Assembly (NCBI GenBank): GCA_013138705.1
Contig: WTCF01000190.1
Coordinates: 1-6,659, forward strand
Reading direction: 5' to 3'
DNA: 6,659 nt
DNA from: Deltaproteobacteria bacterium
GTDB lineage: Bacteria > Desulfobacterota > Dissulfuribacteria > Dissulfuribacterales > UBA3076
Shown: positions 1 through 6,501 of the stretch, piece by piece
How the letters are laid out: every line of letters starts with the position of its first letter
How positions within the stretch are numbered: the first letter of the stretch is position 1
Made by a program: the position numbers and the translations under genes
The notes under the pieces: generated by a model
What the model was told of the DNA's origin: nothing
What the model saw: only the letters and a program-made list of their open reading frames with translations
Database searches by the model: none

Positions 1-162
1 TGAGACAAGCTGGAAATCGGTAGGAAGCTAAGGGCGTAACTATCGAGTATGAAAATTTGCTAAGCTGGGTTAAGAAAAATGGGCGAGTTTCGGAAGAGTT
101 CTATTCTAAGACATGTTATGTTAATATATATTATAAAAGTTCTTAACCATAAGGAGGTCGCT
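1..162. other. Leader region upstream of hsp20, no supported gene
   Basis: I see no gene here. The first bases could be the tail of an upstream gene: one frame starts with TGA and another closes with TAA at 29-31, but too little is visible to say. The frame of the Hsp20 gene is open back to an ATG at 79, but the residues it would add (around RHVMLIYIIKVLNHKEVA) do not look like an Hsp20 N-terminus and that ATG lacks a good ribosome site. The stretch 121-138 is very AT-rich and contains TATATT (127-132) and TATAAA (132-137), either of which could be a -10 element. No convincing -35 box and no clear heat-shock sigma-32 promoter was recognised. Confidence 0.5.
151..157 (+). promoter_or_regulatory. 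Shine-Dalgarno site that fixes the hsp20 start at GTG 163
   Basis: AAGGAGG lies 5 nt before a GTG codon at 163-165 that is in frame with the Hsp20 domain. It is the strongest ribosome-binding site near the gene and argues for the GTG rather than the in-frame ATG at 79. Confidence 0.8.
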
Positions 163-597
163 GTGTCTGGATTGACTCTATGGACGAACAAGGAGATCGG
201 CAAGCTAAAACGGGATATAGACTGTCTTTACGACAGGATGTGTCGCGATTTCGGTATAAGTCAATTAATGGATTCGCTCAGAGAAGGACCCTTGGTGAAT
301 ATCACTGAGACAAAGGATAGCTTTGTGGTCAGGGCGGATCTTCCGGACCTGGATCCTGATGATTTGAATGTCTCTGTCACTGATGATCTGTTGATTATCA
401 AGGGAGAAAAAAGAAAAAAAATATCCTACAAAACAGATGGCATTAAGCACATCGAGTCTTTCTCAAGTAGGGTCAGGCTACCTTCTAGAGTTAAGATTGA
501 AAATGTCCGTGCAAAGTACAAAGAAGGAGTTTTGGAGATTGTTCTGCCTAAATACAGAGCCTCTGCTTCTCTGCCTATAAAAATTCTTAAGAAATAG
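163..597 (+). CDS. Small heat-shock protein, Hsp20/alpha-crystallin family
   Basis: This is an ATP-independent cytoplasmic holdase of 144 residues, a usual length for bacterial Hsp20. Seen in the sequence: a short helical N-terminal arm (residues 1-40), then the alpha-crystallin domain at about 43-130. The domain starts with the typical VNITETKDSFVVRADLP strand, continues with DDLLIIKGEK, carries the F-x-x-R-x-x-LP-x-x-V segment (100-110) and closes with G-V-L-E-I (122-126). The C-terminal I-K-I (139-141) matches the family I-x-I motif that docks into neighbouring subunits during oligomer assembly. Start choice: GTG 163 has AAGGAGG 5 nt upstream; an in-frame ATG at 79 would add 28 untypical residues. 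The stop is TAG. The lon-like gene follows after 49 nt on the same strand with no evident terminator, so co-transcription is likely. The family call is firm. Whether it serves general heat stress or a special partner is not visible. Confidence 0.93.
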   Translation: MSGLTLWTNKEIGKLKRDIDCLYDRMCRDFGISQLMDSLREGPLVNITETKDSFVVRADLPDLDPDDLNVSVTDDLLIIKGEKRKKISYKTDGIKHIESFSSRVRLPSRVKIENVRAKYKEGVLEIVLPKYRASASLPIKILKK

Positions 598-634
598 GGC
601 AGAAGAGTTTCTTTTATTAGAGGAACAGACTTTC

Positions 635-640
635 AGGAGA
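635..640 (+). promoter_or_regulatory. Ribosome-binding site of the Lon-like peptidase gene
   Basis: AGGAGA sits 6 nt before the ATG at 647. It supports this start and shows that the gene has its own translation signal inside the short hsp20-lon gap. Confidence 0.7.
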
Positions 641-646
641 AGATAA

Positions 647-3118
647 ATGGCTAAGAAAAAAACCTCAGAAGTCTCTTTGGAAAATCTCAGATGGAGCCTT
701 GATCCAGGCACTCTGGCATTTGAGACGACCGAGGACCTGAAGAAACCACTTAAAGGAATTATTGGCCAAAAAAGGGGTGTTGATGCCCTGCTATTTGGTA
801 TGGGAATGGATATGCCTGGTTACAATATATTTGTCACCGGGCAACCGCGCTCAGGCAGAATGGCAGCGGTAAAAAAGGTCCTCAAGGAAACCTCTCAAAA
901 GAAAAAAGTGCCTGATGACCTGTGCTATGTAAATAATTTCAAAAATCCTGAAGTGCCCATACTCCTCAGTCAAAGGCCCGGCCTGGGTAAGGAACTCAGA
1001 AAGGATGTGCACGAACTGGTGAATACCTTGAAGACAGAGGTGCCCAGGCTTTTCGAAAGCCCGGATTATATCAGCCGCAAAAAAGGGGTTATGGAGACCT
1101 ATGAAAAAAAGACCAGGGATTTTTTCATGGGCCTGGAAAAAAAGGTGAAAGAAGCAGGATTCGCCCTTGTCAATCTCCAGTCCGACCAACAGACAAGGCC
1201 TGAGCTCATGCCTATCGTTGACGGAAAGCCCATACCTATTCTCGAACTTGAGCAAAAGGTGGACAAGGGGAGGTTCCCCAGGAAAGAGTTTGAAGAGATC
1301 AGAAAAAAGTATGATGAACTGAGGCAGGAGGTCGACCAGATATTTCTTGAAGTCAGGGGACTGCAAAAAGAGGTTGAGGAAAAGGGAAGGAAGATTGACA
1401 GGCTGATGTTCAAGGACCTGGTGTCCAGGCAAATCGGCTCGTTCACTGAAAAGTACAAAGATAAATCCGTACAGCAGTATCTTCAGGCCATGATTGAGGA
1501 TATGTCTGAGAACCTGCATTTTTTTCTGACCCAGGATCAGCAGAGAAAGCCGGGCATGTCCATGTTCCCTGCAGGCGATCCATTCACGTCTTACGAGGTC
1601 AATTTGCTGGCGGATAATTCCGAGCAAAAAGGACCTCCGGTCATTATCGAATCCTACCCAACGTATCGCAATTTGTTCGGGAGTATCGAACGTATAGTGG
1701 ACCGCAGCGGCATTTGGAGGACGGATTTCAGTAAGATCAAGGCAGGTTCTTTTATTAAGGCCAGCGGAGGATATCTGGTATTCAATCTCATGGACGCCAT
1801 AATGGAGCCTGGGGTTTGGCCTGCGCTTAAGCGGGCACTAAAGACCAAAAAAATGGAAATCCAGACCTATGATCCCTTTTACCTCTTCACGACCTCAGGT
1901 TTGAAACCCGAGCCCATTGAGATGGACACCAAAGTAATCCTTTTGGCAGAGCCCTACCTGTATCAATTGCTCCATGCCTATGATCATGACCTTAAAGAAA
2001 TCTTCAAAGTCCGGGCTGATTTTGAAACAAGCATGGACAAGACAGATGACACGATCAGCAAATTTGCCGAGTTTATCAAGATGAAGACTGAGGATGAAAA
2101 ACTCAAGCCCTTTGACAAGACAGCAGTAGCTGCTTTGATAGAGGAGGCCGTACGCATGTCCGGCTGGCAGGAGAAGATCTCCACCAGCTTCCCGCAGATT
2201 GCGGATCTTATCCGGGAGGCCGACTATTGGGCGGCCCAAGACGGTCAGACTAAAATCCAGGACAAACACGTGGATAAGGCCATAGAGACCAGGGTTTATC
2301 GTTCAAACATGATTGAAGGACGCCTGCAGGAGATGATCGATCGCGGCACCCTCATGATTGACGTGGAGCGCGAGGTCGTTGGTCAAGTCAACGGCCTGGC
2401 TGTTTATAACCTCGGCGACTATATGTTCGGAAAACCGTCCAGGATTACTGCATCCACTTCCATGGGCCGGGAAGGTATAATTAATATTGAGCGCGAAGCA
2501 GATATGTCCGGCAACATCCACAACAAGGGCGTTTTGGTCTTGAGCGGGTATATGCGAAAAAAATATGCTCAAAATAAGCCCCTATCTGTGAGTGCAAGTA
2601 TTGCCTTTGAACAGTCTTACAGCGGAGTGGAAGGCGACAGTGCTTCTTCCACAGAGATCTATGCGTTGCTCTCCAGTTTATCCGGTGTTCCCATACGGCA
2701 GTACATTGCCGTAACAGGCTCTGTTAACCAGAACGGCGAGGTCCAAGCCATCGGCGGGGTCAACCAGAAAATCGAAGGCTTTTTCCACTGCTGTCTGGCA
2801 ACCAAACTTACTGGAAAACAGGGGGTGATGATTCCCGAGAGCAATGTCAAGGACCTTATGCTGCGAAAAGATGTACTCCAGGCCGTAAAAGAAGGGAAGT
2901 TCCACATTTATGCTGTCAAGACCATTGACCAGGGAATCGAGATCTTGACCGGAAAGAAGGCCGGAACAAGAAAGGCGGACGGAACTTACCCCAAGGGGAC
3001 CATCAATGCCCTTGTGGATGCTAAATTAAAAGAACTGGCCGAAGGATTAAAGGCTTTTGGCAATGAAGACAAGAAGAAAAAGAGAGGGAGGACCACCAGA
3101 TCCAAGAAGAAAGACTGA
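647..3118 (+). CDS. Lon-family Ser/Lys peptidase, LonB/LonC-like (AAA_32 plus Lon protease domain)
   Basis: Predicted cytoplasmic protein-degrading peptidase of 823 residues, close to the roughly 800 usual for the AAA_32-Lon_C family. No membrane segment is seen, unlike archaeal LonB. Domains in order: N-terminal segment and P-loop-like region (about 10-80), a charged coiled-coil insert (about 200-252), the rest of the AAA-like module (about 330-465), a helical lid (about 465-560), and the peptidase domain (about 570-780). The catalytic Ser is S665 in GDSASS and the Lys is K708 in GGVNQK. Their 43-residue spacing equals that of E. coli Lon (S679/K722). The nucleotide site looks degenerate. 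The Walker A position reads GQPRSGRM (65-72), with Arg for the Lys and Met for Ser/Thr. The Walker B region reads GGYLVFN (374-380), with Asn where Asp is expected. LonC-type enzymes are known to work without ATP, so ATP-independent proteolysis is possible here, but this is inference. The C-terminus is a Lys/Arg-rich tail (about 807-823). It lies 49 nt behind hsp20, consistent with a shared protein quality-control role. Confidence 0.93.
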   Translation: MAKKKTSEVSLENLRWSLDPGTLAFETTEDLKKPLKGIIGQKRGVDALLFGMGMDMPGYNIFVTGQPRSGRMAAVKKVLKETSQKKKVPDDLCYVNNFKNPEVPILLSQRPGLGKELRKDVHELVNTLKTEVPRLFESPDYISRKKGVMETYEKKTRDFFMGLEKKVKEAGFALVNLQSDQQTRPELMPIVDGKPIPILELEQKVDKGRFPRKEFEEIRKKYDELRQEVDQIFLEVRGLQKEVEEKGRKIDRLMFKDLVSRQIGSFTEKYKDKSVQQYLQAMIEDMSENLHFFLTQDQQRKPGMSMFPAGDPFTSYEVNLLADNSEQKGPPVIIESYPTYRNLFGSIERIVDRSGIWRTDFSKIKAGSFIKASGGYLVFNLMDAIMEPGVWPALKRALKTKKMEIQTYDPFYLFTTSGLKPEPIEMDTKVILLAEPYLYQLLHAYDHDLKEIFKVRADFETSMDKTDDTISKFAEFIKMKTEDEKLKPFDKTAVAALIEEAVRMSGWQEKISTSFPQIADLIREADYWAAQDGQTKIQDKHVDKAIETRVYRSNMIEGRLQEMIDRGTLMIDVEREVVGQVNGLAVYNLGDYMFGKPSRITASTSMGREGIINIEREADMSGNIHNKGVLVLSGYMRKKYAQNKPLSVSASIAFEQSYSGVEGDSASSTEIYALLSSLSGVPIRQYIAVTGSVNQNGEVQAIGGVNQKIEGFFHCCLATKLTGKQGVMIPESNVKDLMLRKDVLQAVKEGKFHIYAVKTIDQGIEILTGKKAGTRKADGTYPKGTINALVDAKLKELAEGLKAFGNEDKKKKRGRTTRSKKKD

Positions 3119-3175
3119 GAAAGCGGGTGCGGGCTCACACGCATGCCACCCCCTTCCCCAATGCAAACAGGAACT

Positions 3176-4435
3176 TCACTCTTCCCCATATTCCAGTTTG
3201 GAATTGATCAGTCGGGATCCGCGTCCTCCGGTCATATACAGATAAAACCACTCCGCCATCACCCGTAGGCGGTTTTTGTAGCCGATCAGATACATAATAT
3301 GGATAATACACCAGAGCAGCCATGCGAAATAGCCGGAAAATGTATACTTTCCAAACATCACAAGAGCTTTTTTCTTACCGATGGTAGCCATCTGCCCTTT
3401 ATCAAAATATGAAAACGGTTTCCGTTCTTGAGGAGAAGTCCCCTTTCTGATGGTTTCCGCAACGTAATAGGCCTGTTGAATGGCAACGGGTGCCATCGCC
3501 GGTAACAGCTTCCCGTCTTTACCCTTACAATGGGCTGCATCGCCTATCACAAAGACCATAGGATAGTCCGGGATGCTCATATCGGGCTGCACAATGACCC
3601 GCCCCTGTGGGTCCAGGGGAGCACCAAGTGTTTTCAAAAGCGGAGAGGCTTTATTTCCCGCCGCCCAGATCACATTTTGTGTTTCGATTTGCTCCTCACC
3701 AATCTGAACTCGCGTCCCGTCGATGCCGGTCACCTTTGTATTCGTCAACACGATAACTCCAAGTTCGCGCAAATCTTTTTGCGCACGCTCACTTAACTCC
3801 CTGGCAAATTCGGGCAGAAGGCATGGTCCCGCCTCAATCAGATATATGCGCGACTTATCGGGATTGATACGCCGGAAGTTCTTCAACATGGTTTGATGGG
3901 CTACCTCTGCCAGCGAACCAGCCAACTCAACACCGGTCGGCCCCCCTCCCACGATCACGAACTTCAGGTGTTTCTCCGCTTCGGAAATTCTGTCGCACCG
4001 CTCGGCCCGCTCAAAAGACTTGAGGATTCTTTCTCTGATAAGGAGCGCATCGTTCAAGTTCTTCAGTCCCGGCGCATATTGCTTCCACTCATCATTCCCA
4101 AAGTAGGAGTGCCTGTTTCCCACGGCTATAACGAGATAATCATAGTCGTATTCAACACCGTCGGATAATAGGATTTTCTGCTTTTTTTTGTCGATGCCGA
4201 TGACCTCACCCATGATCACCACCGCATTTTCCTGCTTGTAGAGTATCTCACGAATGGGCCGGGCGATATCACTCGGGGCCAGAGCAGCGCTGGCCACCTG
4301 ATACAGCAGGGGCTGAAAAAGGTGATGATTCATCCTATCGATCACAAGGACTTCAGCAGGACCTTTTTTCAGGGATTTTGCGACATACAATCCGCCAAAT
4401 CCACCTCCAATGATCACTACTTTTTCATACTGCAT
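3176..4435 (-). CDS. ndh: Type II NADH dehydrogenase (NDH-2), NADH:quinone oxidoreductase
   Basis: Single-subunit FAD enzyme at the inner face of the cytoplasmic membrane. It oxidises NADH and reduces membrane quinone without pumping protons. Seen in its 419 residues: the FAD Rossmann motif IGGGFGG (9-15), the second Rossmann motif VGGGPTG (162-168) for NADH, and E170 in GVELAG, the family's conserved catalytic glutamate. The FAD-binding VIGDAA is at 296-301. The quinone-site motif APVAIQQA (315-322) has Ala where many homologues have Gly. A C-terminal amphipathic/hydrophobic membrane anchor (about 365-405) contains AWLLWCIIHIMYLIGY, a pattern typical of bacterial NDH-2. The ATG start has a modest AAGG 7 nt upstream (4443-4446), and the stop is TGA. 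The gene converges with the lon-like gene across 57 nt. A related sulfide:quinone oxidoreductase is less likely, because the SQR cysteines are not apparent and the C-terminal anchor is NDH-2-like. The symbol is a family name rather than a proven orthology. Confidence 0.9.
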   Translation of the reverse strand: MQYEKVVIIGGGFGGLYVAKSLKKGPAEVLVIDRMNHHLFQPLLYQVASAALAPSDIARPIREILYKQENAVVIMGEVIGIDKKKQKILLSDGVEYDYDYLVIAVGNRHSYFGNDEWKQYAPGLKNLNDALLIRERILKSFERAERCDRISEAEKHLKFVIVGGGPTGVELAGSLAEVAHQTMLKNFRRINPDKSRIYLIEAGPCLLPEFARELSERAQKDLRELGVIVLTNTKVTGIDGTRVQIGEEQIETQNVIWAAGNKASPLLKTLGAPLDPQGRVIVQPDMSIPDYPMVFVIGDAAHCKGKDGKLLPAMAPVAIQQAYYVAETIRKGTSPQERKPFSYFDKGQMATIGKKKALVMFGKYTFSGYFAWLLWCIIHIMYLIGYKNRLRVMAEWFYLYMTGGRGSRLINSKLEYGEE

Positions 4436-4582
4436 ATCTGTACCTTAATATTTTCGACACTTACACCGCTTTTTCCGCCCCGATTTTATAGGATTCTCTT
4501 TTCACCACCAGGGATTTGTTTTCGTCTCTCCGAAGTACCGAACTGTTATAGAAGACACCATCGCCTTAAAAGAGAAGCATCT
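4436..4582 (-). promoter_or_regulatory. Upstream region of the NDH-2 gene
   Basis: This non-coding gap on the minus strand is the expected site of the NDH-2 promoter. Read on the minus strand, TATAAA at 4490-4485 is a candidate -10 element about 50 nt before the ATG at 4435. No acceptable -35 hexamer was seen at 16-18 bp spacing, so the promoter is only tentative. I saw no clear operator or riboswitch. Confidence 0.2.
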
Positions 4583-4791
4583 TCACGAAGCCCTGGAACT
4601 GGAATATGAGCGGGCTAATTCAGTTATTTTAATATCTTTTTTGTTAATTCGGGGTCCAAGATCCAGAATTTTAGATGGGTATCGAGTTTCCGAGTTTCCG
4701 CCTCTGTCCTTTTTCACGTATTCTTGCCCATGTCCTGTAATTCTCCCAACCCTTTTTTCTATCTCATCCCTTATCTTATGTATAGTTTGAA
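4449..4791 (+). pseudogene. Start-less coding-like frame, possible gene remnant
   Basis: A plus-strand frame is open from after a TAA at 4446-4448 to a TGA at 4789-4791 but offers no ATG or GTG near its beginning and no ribosome site. Its middle part, about 4512-4625, reads like genuine protein: GFVFVSPKYRTVIEDT, followed by a charged helical run ALKEKHLHEALELEYERA. After about 4630 it turns into low-quality hydrophobic sequence. I do not recognise the family. It overlaps the doubtful minus-strand ORF at 4583-4846 and the likely promoter zone of the NDH-2 gene. It may be a decayed fragment of an unknown gene, or chance. Confidence 0.15.
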
Positions 4792-4846
4792 GATACAGCA
4801 TTCCGGCTGTAATGGGAATCCCCAACAATTGTAAGAGAAATGCCAA
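4583..4846 (-). CDS. Doubtful small protein of up to 87 residues, no known family
   Basis: The frame opens at a TTG just 3 nt after the MFS stop codon, or at an ATG 15 codons later (4799-4801), and ends in TGA. The first 20 or so residues are hydrophobic (MAFLLQLLGIPITAGMLYLQ) and the rest is charged and polar, with an early helix IRDEIEKRVG. That could be a membrane-anchored small protein. There is no good ribosome site before either start, and the C-terminal half has no recognisable pattern. The hydrophobic-Pro-Gly opening followed by a charged helix vaguely recalls the start of gas-vesicle protein GvpG, but the remainder does not match and no gvp gene is visible. It is in position to be the last gene of an MFS transcription unit. 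It may equally be a chance ORF. Confidence 0.25.
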   Translation of the reverse strand: MAFLLQLLGIPITAGMLYLQTIHKIRDEIEKRVGRITGHGQEYVKKDRGGNSETRYPSKILDLGPRINKKDIKITELARSYSSSRAS

Positions 4847-4849
4847 AAC

Positions 4850-5986
4850 TCAATTATATTCTCTGATAGGGGCAAATGATGTAACAAAGAACCCCAAAAG
4901 GGAGACTGCACCCGCGAAAACAAAGGTATTGGACAGTCCGATCATGTCTGAAAGCCCTCCTGAGAAAATGCTCCCCAGAATGAATCCACCGTCGATGGCC
5001 ATGGTGAGTATGCTCATAATTCCGGCCTCTTGATCGAGAGAACCCTGTTCCGCCCCTATAGCATTTAATGCCGGAAAGATAAATCCCAGTCCTGTACCAT
5101 ACAGGATGATGGAAAGGACATAAAATAAGACCAAATCCAGTTTGTAAAAAAACATGATACCAATGCCAAACAGAACAAAGCAAATCCGTATGATCAAAAG
5201 TTTGCTGTATTTATCGAGGATTGCGCTGCCAAAAAGCCTTATGGCCACGGCCAAACTAAAGGCAAGGCTCGGAAATAGGCCTCTGCTGATTCCGATACTC
5301 TTTGCATAAAGAGGAAAATAATTAAGCACGGTGGCCTGGGCATCAACAAATAGGATCATGGCCAACAGGACAAAGAAAAAGGAACGATTTTTTAAGATCT
5401 CTATGTAGCTGGTCTTAGTGCCATCCTCTACTAAAATCCTTTCCCATTTCTCAGTAAAAACAAGGAGGCTAAAGGCCAGAAAGGTTGTGGCTGCTCAGCC
5501 GTGAAAGATGACCGGATGTCCAAAGGCATCCATAAGGTGTTCACCAGCGAGGGGGACGGATCCCAAGGCTGCAAGTATTACAGCATTATTATAGGCGAAG
5601 GCACGTCCCCTGATTTCATGGGGGCTGAATTTCGCAATAGTAGAAAAGGCCGCAGCAATAAAGGCAGAAAAGCCGATGCCATGAAGAATCCGAAGGACAT
5701 ATATGGCACTCGTTATCCCTGGGACAAAGTGATAGAGGAAGGAGCATACGAGGATCAAGAAAAGTCCGGACATGAGTACCGGTTTTTCTCCCACCCGGTC
5801 AATAGACTTGCCTGCAAGGGGCCTTACAATTAAAGAGGCTACAGAGTACATCCCCATGATCAACCCGATGGCTGTTTTAGAAATATCCAGGGAAGAGAGA
5901 TAGATGGGGTACATATAAAAGAAGGCTGTATTGGAAAATACCAGAAAGGTCAGGATGTTAATAATGGCCATCTTGTGGGATTTCAT
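4850..5986 (-). pseudogene. MFS transporter interrupted by one in-frame TGA
   Basis: This is a major facilitator superfamily permease of 12 predicted helices in 378 codons, a normal length. The N-terminal half (codons 1-163) carries helices 1-5 and the loop 2-3 motif A, GKSIDRVGEKP. Codon 164 is TGA (5495-5497). The same frame then continues uninterrupted through AATTFLAFSLLVF (rest of helix 6), the central loop and helices 7-12, including a second motif-A-like RLFGSAILDK. It stops at TGA 4850-4852. No frameshift or second stop is present, so the lesion is a single nonsense codon, a sequencing error, or less likely a recoded codon. Start: ATG 5986 places helix 1 right after a short basic N-terminus (MKSHK), but its ribosome site is weak. 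The open frame extends to ATG 6052 and TTG 6061, without a better site. The substrate cannot be told; drug or sugar/metabolite efflux is typical of this MFS type. If the stop is real, no functional transporter is made. Confidence 0.85.
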
Positions 5987-6004
5987 GTCTTTTCTGAACC
6001 CATT

Positions 6005-6032
6005 TTGTGGATTTATCTTGCACAGATATAAT
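6005..6032 (+). promoter_or_regulatory. Candidate sigma-70 promoter for the 111-residue ORF
   Basis: A perfect TATAAT at 6027-6032 is preceded by TTGTGG at 6005-6010 with a 16 bp spacer. The -10 is consensus and the -35 matches only at TTG. Transcription would start near 6039, about 29 nt before the ATG at 6068. The box lies inside the extended upstream frame of the divergent MFS gene, which also favours the inner MFS start at 5986. Confidence 0.4.
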
Positions 6033-6067
6033 TTATTTGCAACACAAACCATAGGAAACAATCAAAG

Positions 6068-6403
6068 ATGTTAACGCCTCAGATCAGAAGAGCCAAGGCC
6101 TCAGAAGCAAGAAGAGATAAGGAATTATCTGTCTGTGGTTCTTGGGCCCGCAAAGAACTGCAGCGCTTGTGCAAATGGGAAAAAGATCCACCATATGAGG
6201 ATCAGTGGAGAATGTTTTATGCCCGTTTCCGCAATTTAATCGCTTTATATCGAGGCAGCAAAAGCGAAGGGGGGATGTTTGTCCGGCGTTTGGAAAGGGA
6301 GATGGATGCCCTCTGGCTTTTTCTTTTACCGTGTAGATGCGATGACGATTATTTTAAAAAGCAGGAACCTGACCTGACATGGATCAGACAGGCCGCAAAT
6401 TAA
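6068..6403 (+). CDS. Hypothetical protein, 111 residues
   Basis: I do not recognise the family. The ATG at 6068 has AGGAA at 6053-6057, a 10 nt spacing, and a good -10 element further upstream; the stop is TAA. The protein appears soluble and basic in its N-terminal half (RRAKASEARRDKEL, then CGSWARKELQRL). It has a tryptophan/aromatic-rich middle (YEDQWRMFYARFRNLIALYR) and a short hydrophobic patch (MDALWLFLLPCRC) that precedes an acidic DDDYF segment. The two cysteines of CRC and the Cys at about residue 23 could bind a metal, but no standard motif is complete. There is no signal peptide. It lies between a divergent MFS gene and a ferritin-like gene on the same strand 98 nt downstream. The coding call rests on its start signals and protein-like composition. 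Confidence 0.6.
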   Translation: MLTPQIRRAKASEARRDKELSVCGSWARKELQRLCKWEKDPPYEDQWRMFYARFRNLIALYRGSKSEGGMFVRRLEREMDALWLFLLPCRCDDDYFKKQEPDLTWIRQAAN

Positions 6404-6501
6404 CACCCCTGTGATTGGTTACCAAAATTCTTGTTGCAAACATATGTATGTGATAGTAAAAAATTTTAATTGGTTAATTAGTTTAGCTGAAAGGAGAGGC
6501 T
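6404..6501 (+). promoter_or_regulatory. AT-rich intergenic region with a tentative promoter
   Basis: The 98 nt gap between the 111-residue ORF and the ferritin-like gene is AT-rich. TTGCAA (6434-6439) and TAAAAA (6457-6462) are spaced 17 bp apart and match the sigma-70 boxes at four of six positions each. A strong ribosome site, AAGGAGAGG (6491-6499), stands directly before the ATG at 6502. No rho-independent terminator for the upstream ORF was recognised. Confidence 0.3.

Noticed and set aside
851..1627. 258-codon minus-strand ORF opposite the lon-like gene
   Set aside because: It is antisense to a clear, full-length protease, has no recognisable domain, and shows a Leu/Phe-rich composition typical of the reverse strand of a Lys/Glu-rich gene.
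3119..3175. Possible bidirectional terminator between the convergent genes (GGGTG 3125-3129 with CACCC 3147-3151)
   Set aside because: The stem is only 5 bp with a long loop, and no T-run follows in either direction.
3057..3323. Short ORFs on both strands over the lon-NDH-2 junction (3057-3245 plus; 3135-3323 minus)
   Set aside because: Both overlap the ends of two well-supported genes in other frames and have no ribosome site or protein-like pattern.
4583..4846. Gas-vesicle protein GvpG, with hsp20 as part of a gas-vesicle cluster
   Set aside because: Only a vague resemblance in the first 30 residues; the rest does not fit GvpG and no gvpA, gvpN, gvpF/L or gvpK is in the window.
5366..5494. 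Frameshift or insertion separating two MFS half-genes
   Set aside because: Translating this gap in the frame of both halves gives continuous helix 6 and central-loop sequence; the only lesion is the TGA at 5495-5497.
5455..5497. Bacterial SECIS element downstream of the in-frame TGA
   Set aside because: No stable stem with the expected small G-containing apical loop could be drawn at the usual distance, and a structural membrane helix is an unlikely place for selenocysteine.
5501..5833. 110-codon plus-strand ORF within the MFS locus
   Set aside because: It lies antisense to the transmembrane-coding part of the MFS gene, whose helices and motif A are clear; no family is recognised.
6460..6484. 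Repeat-like TTAATTGG/TTAATTAG stretch as an operator
   Set aside because: It is a short AT-rich near-repeat in an AT-rich intergenic region and no known regulator site is matched.
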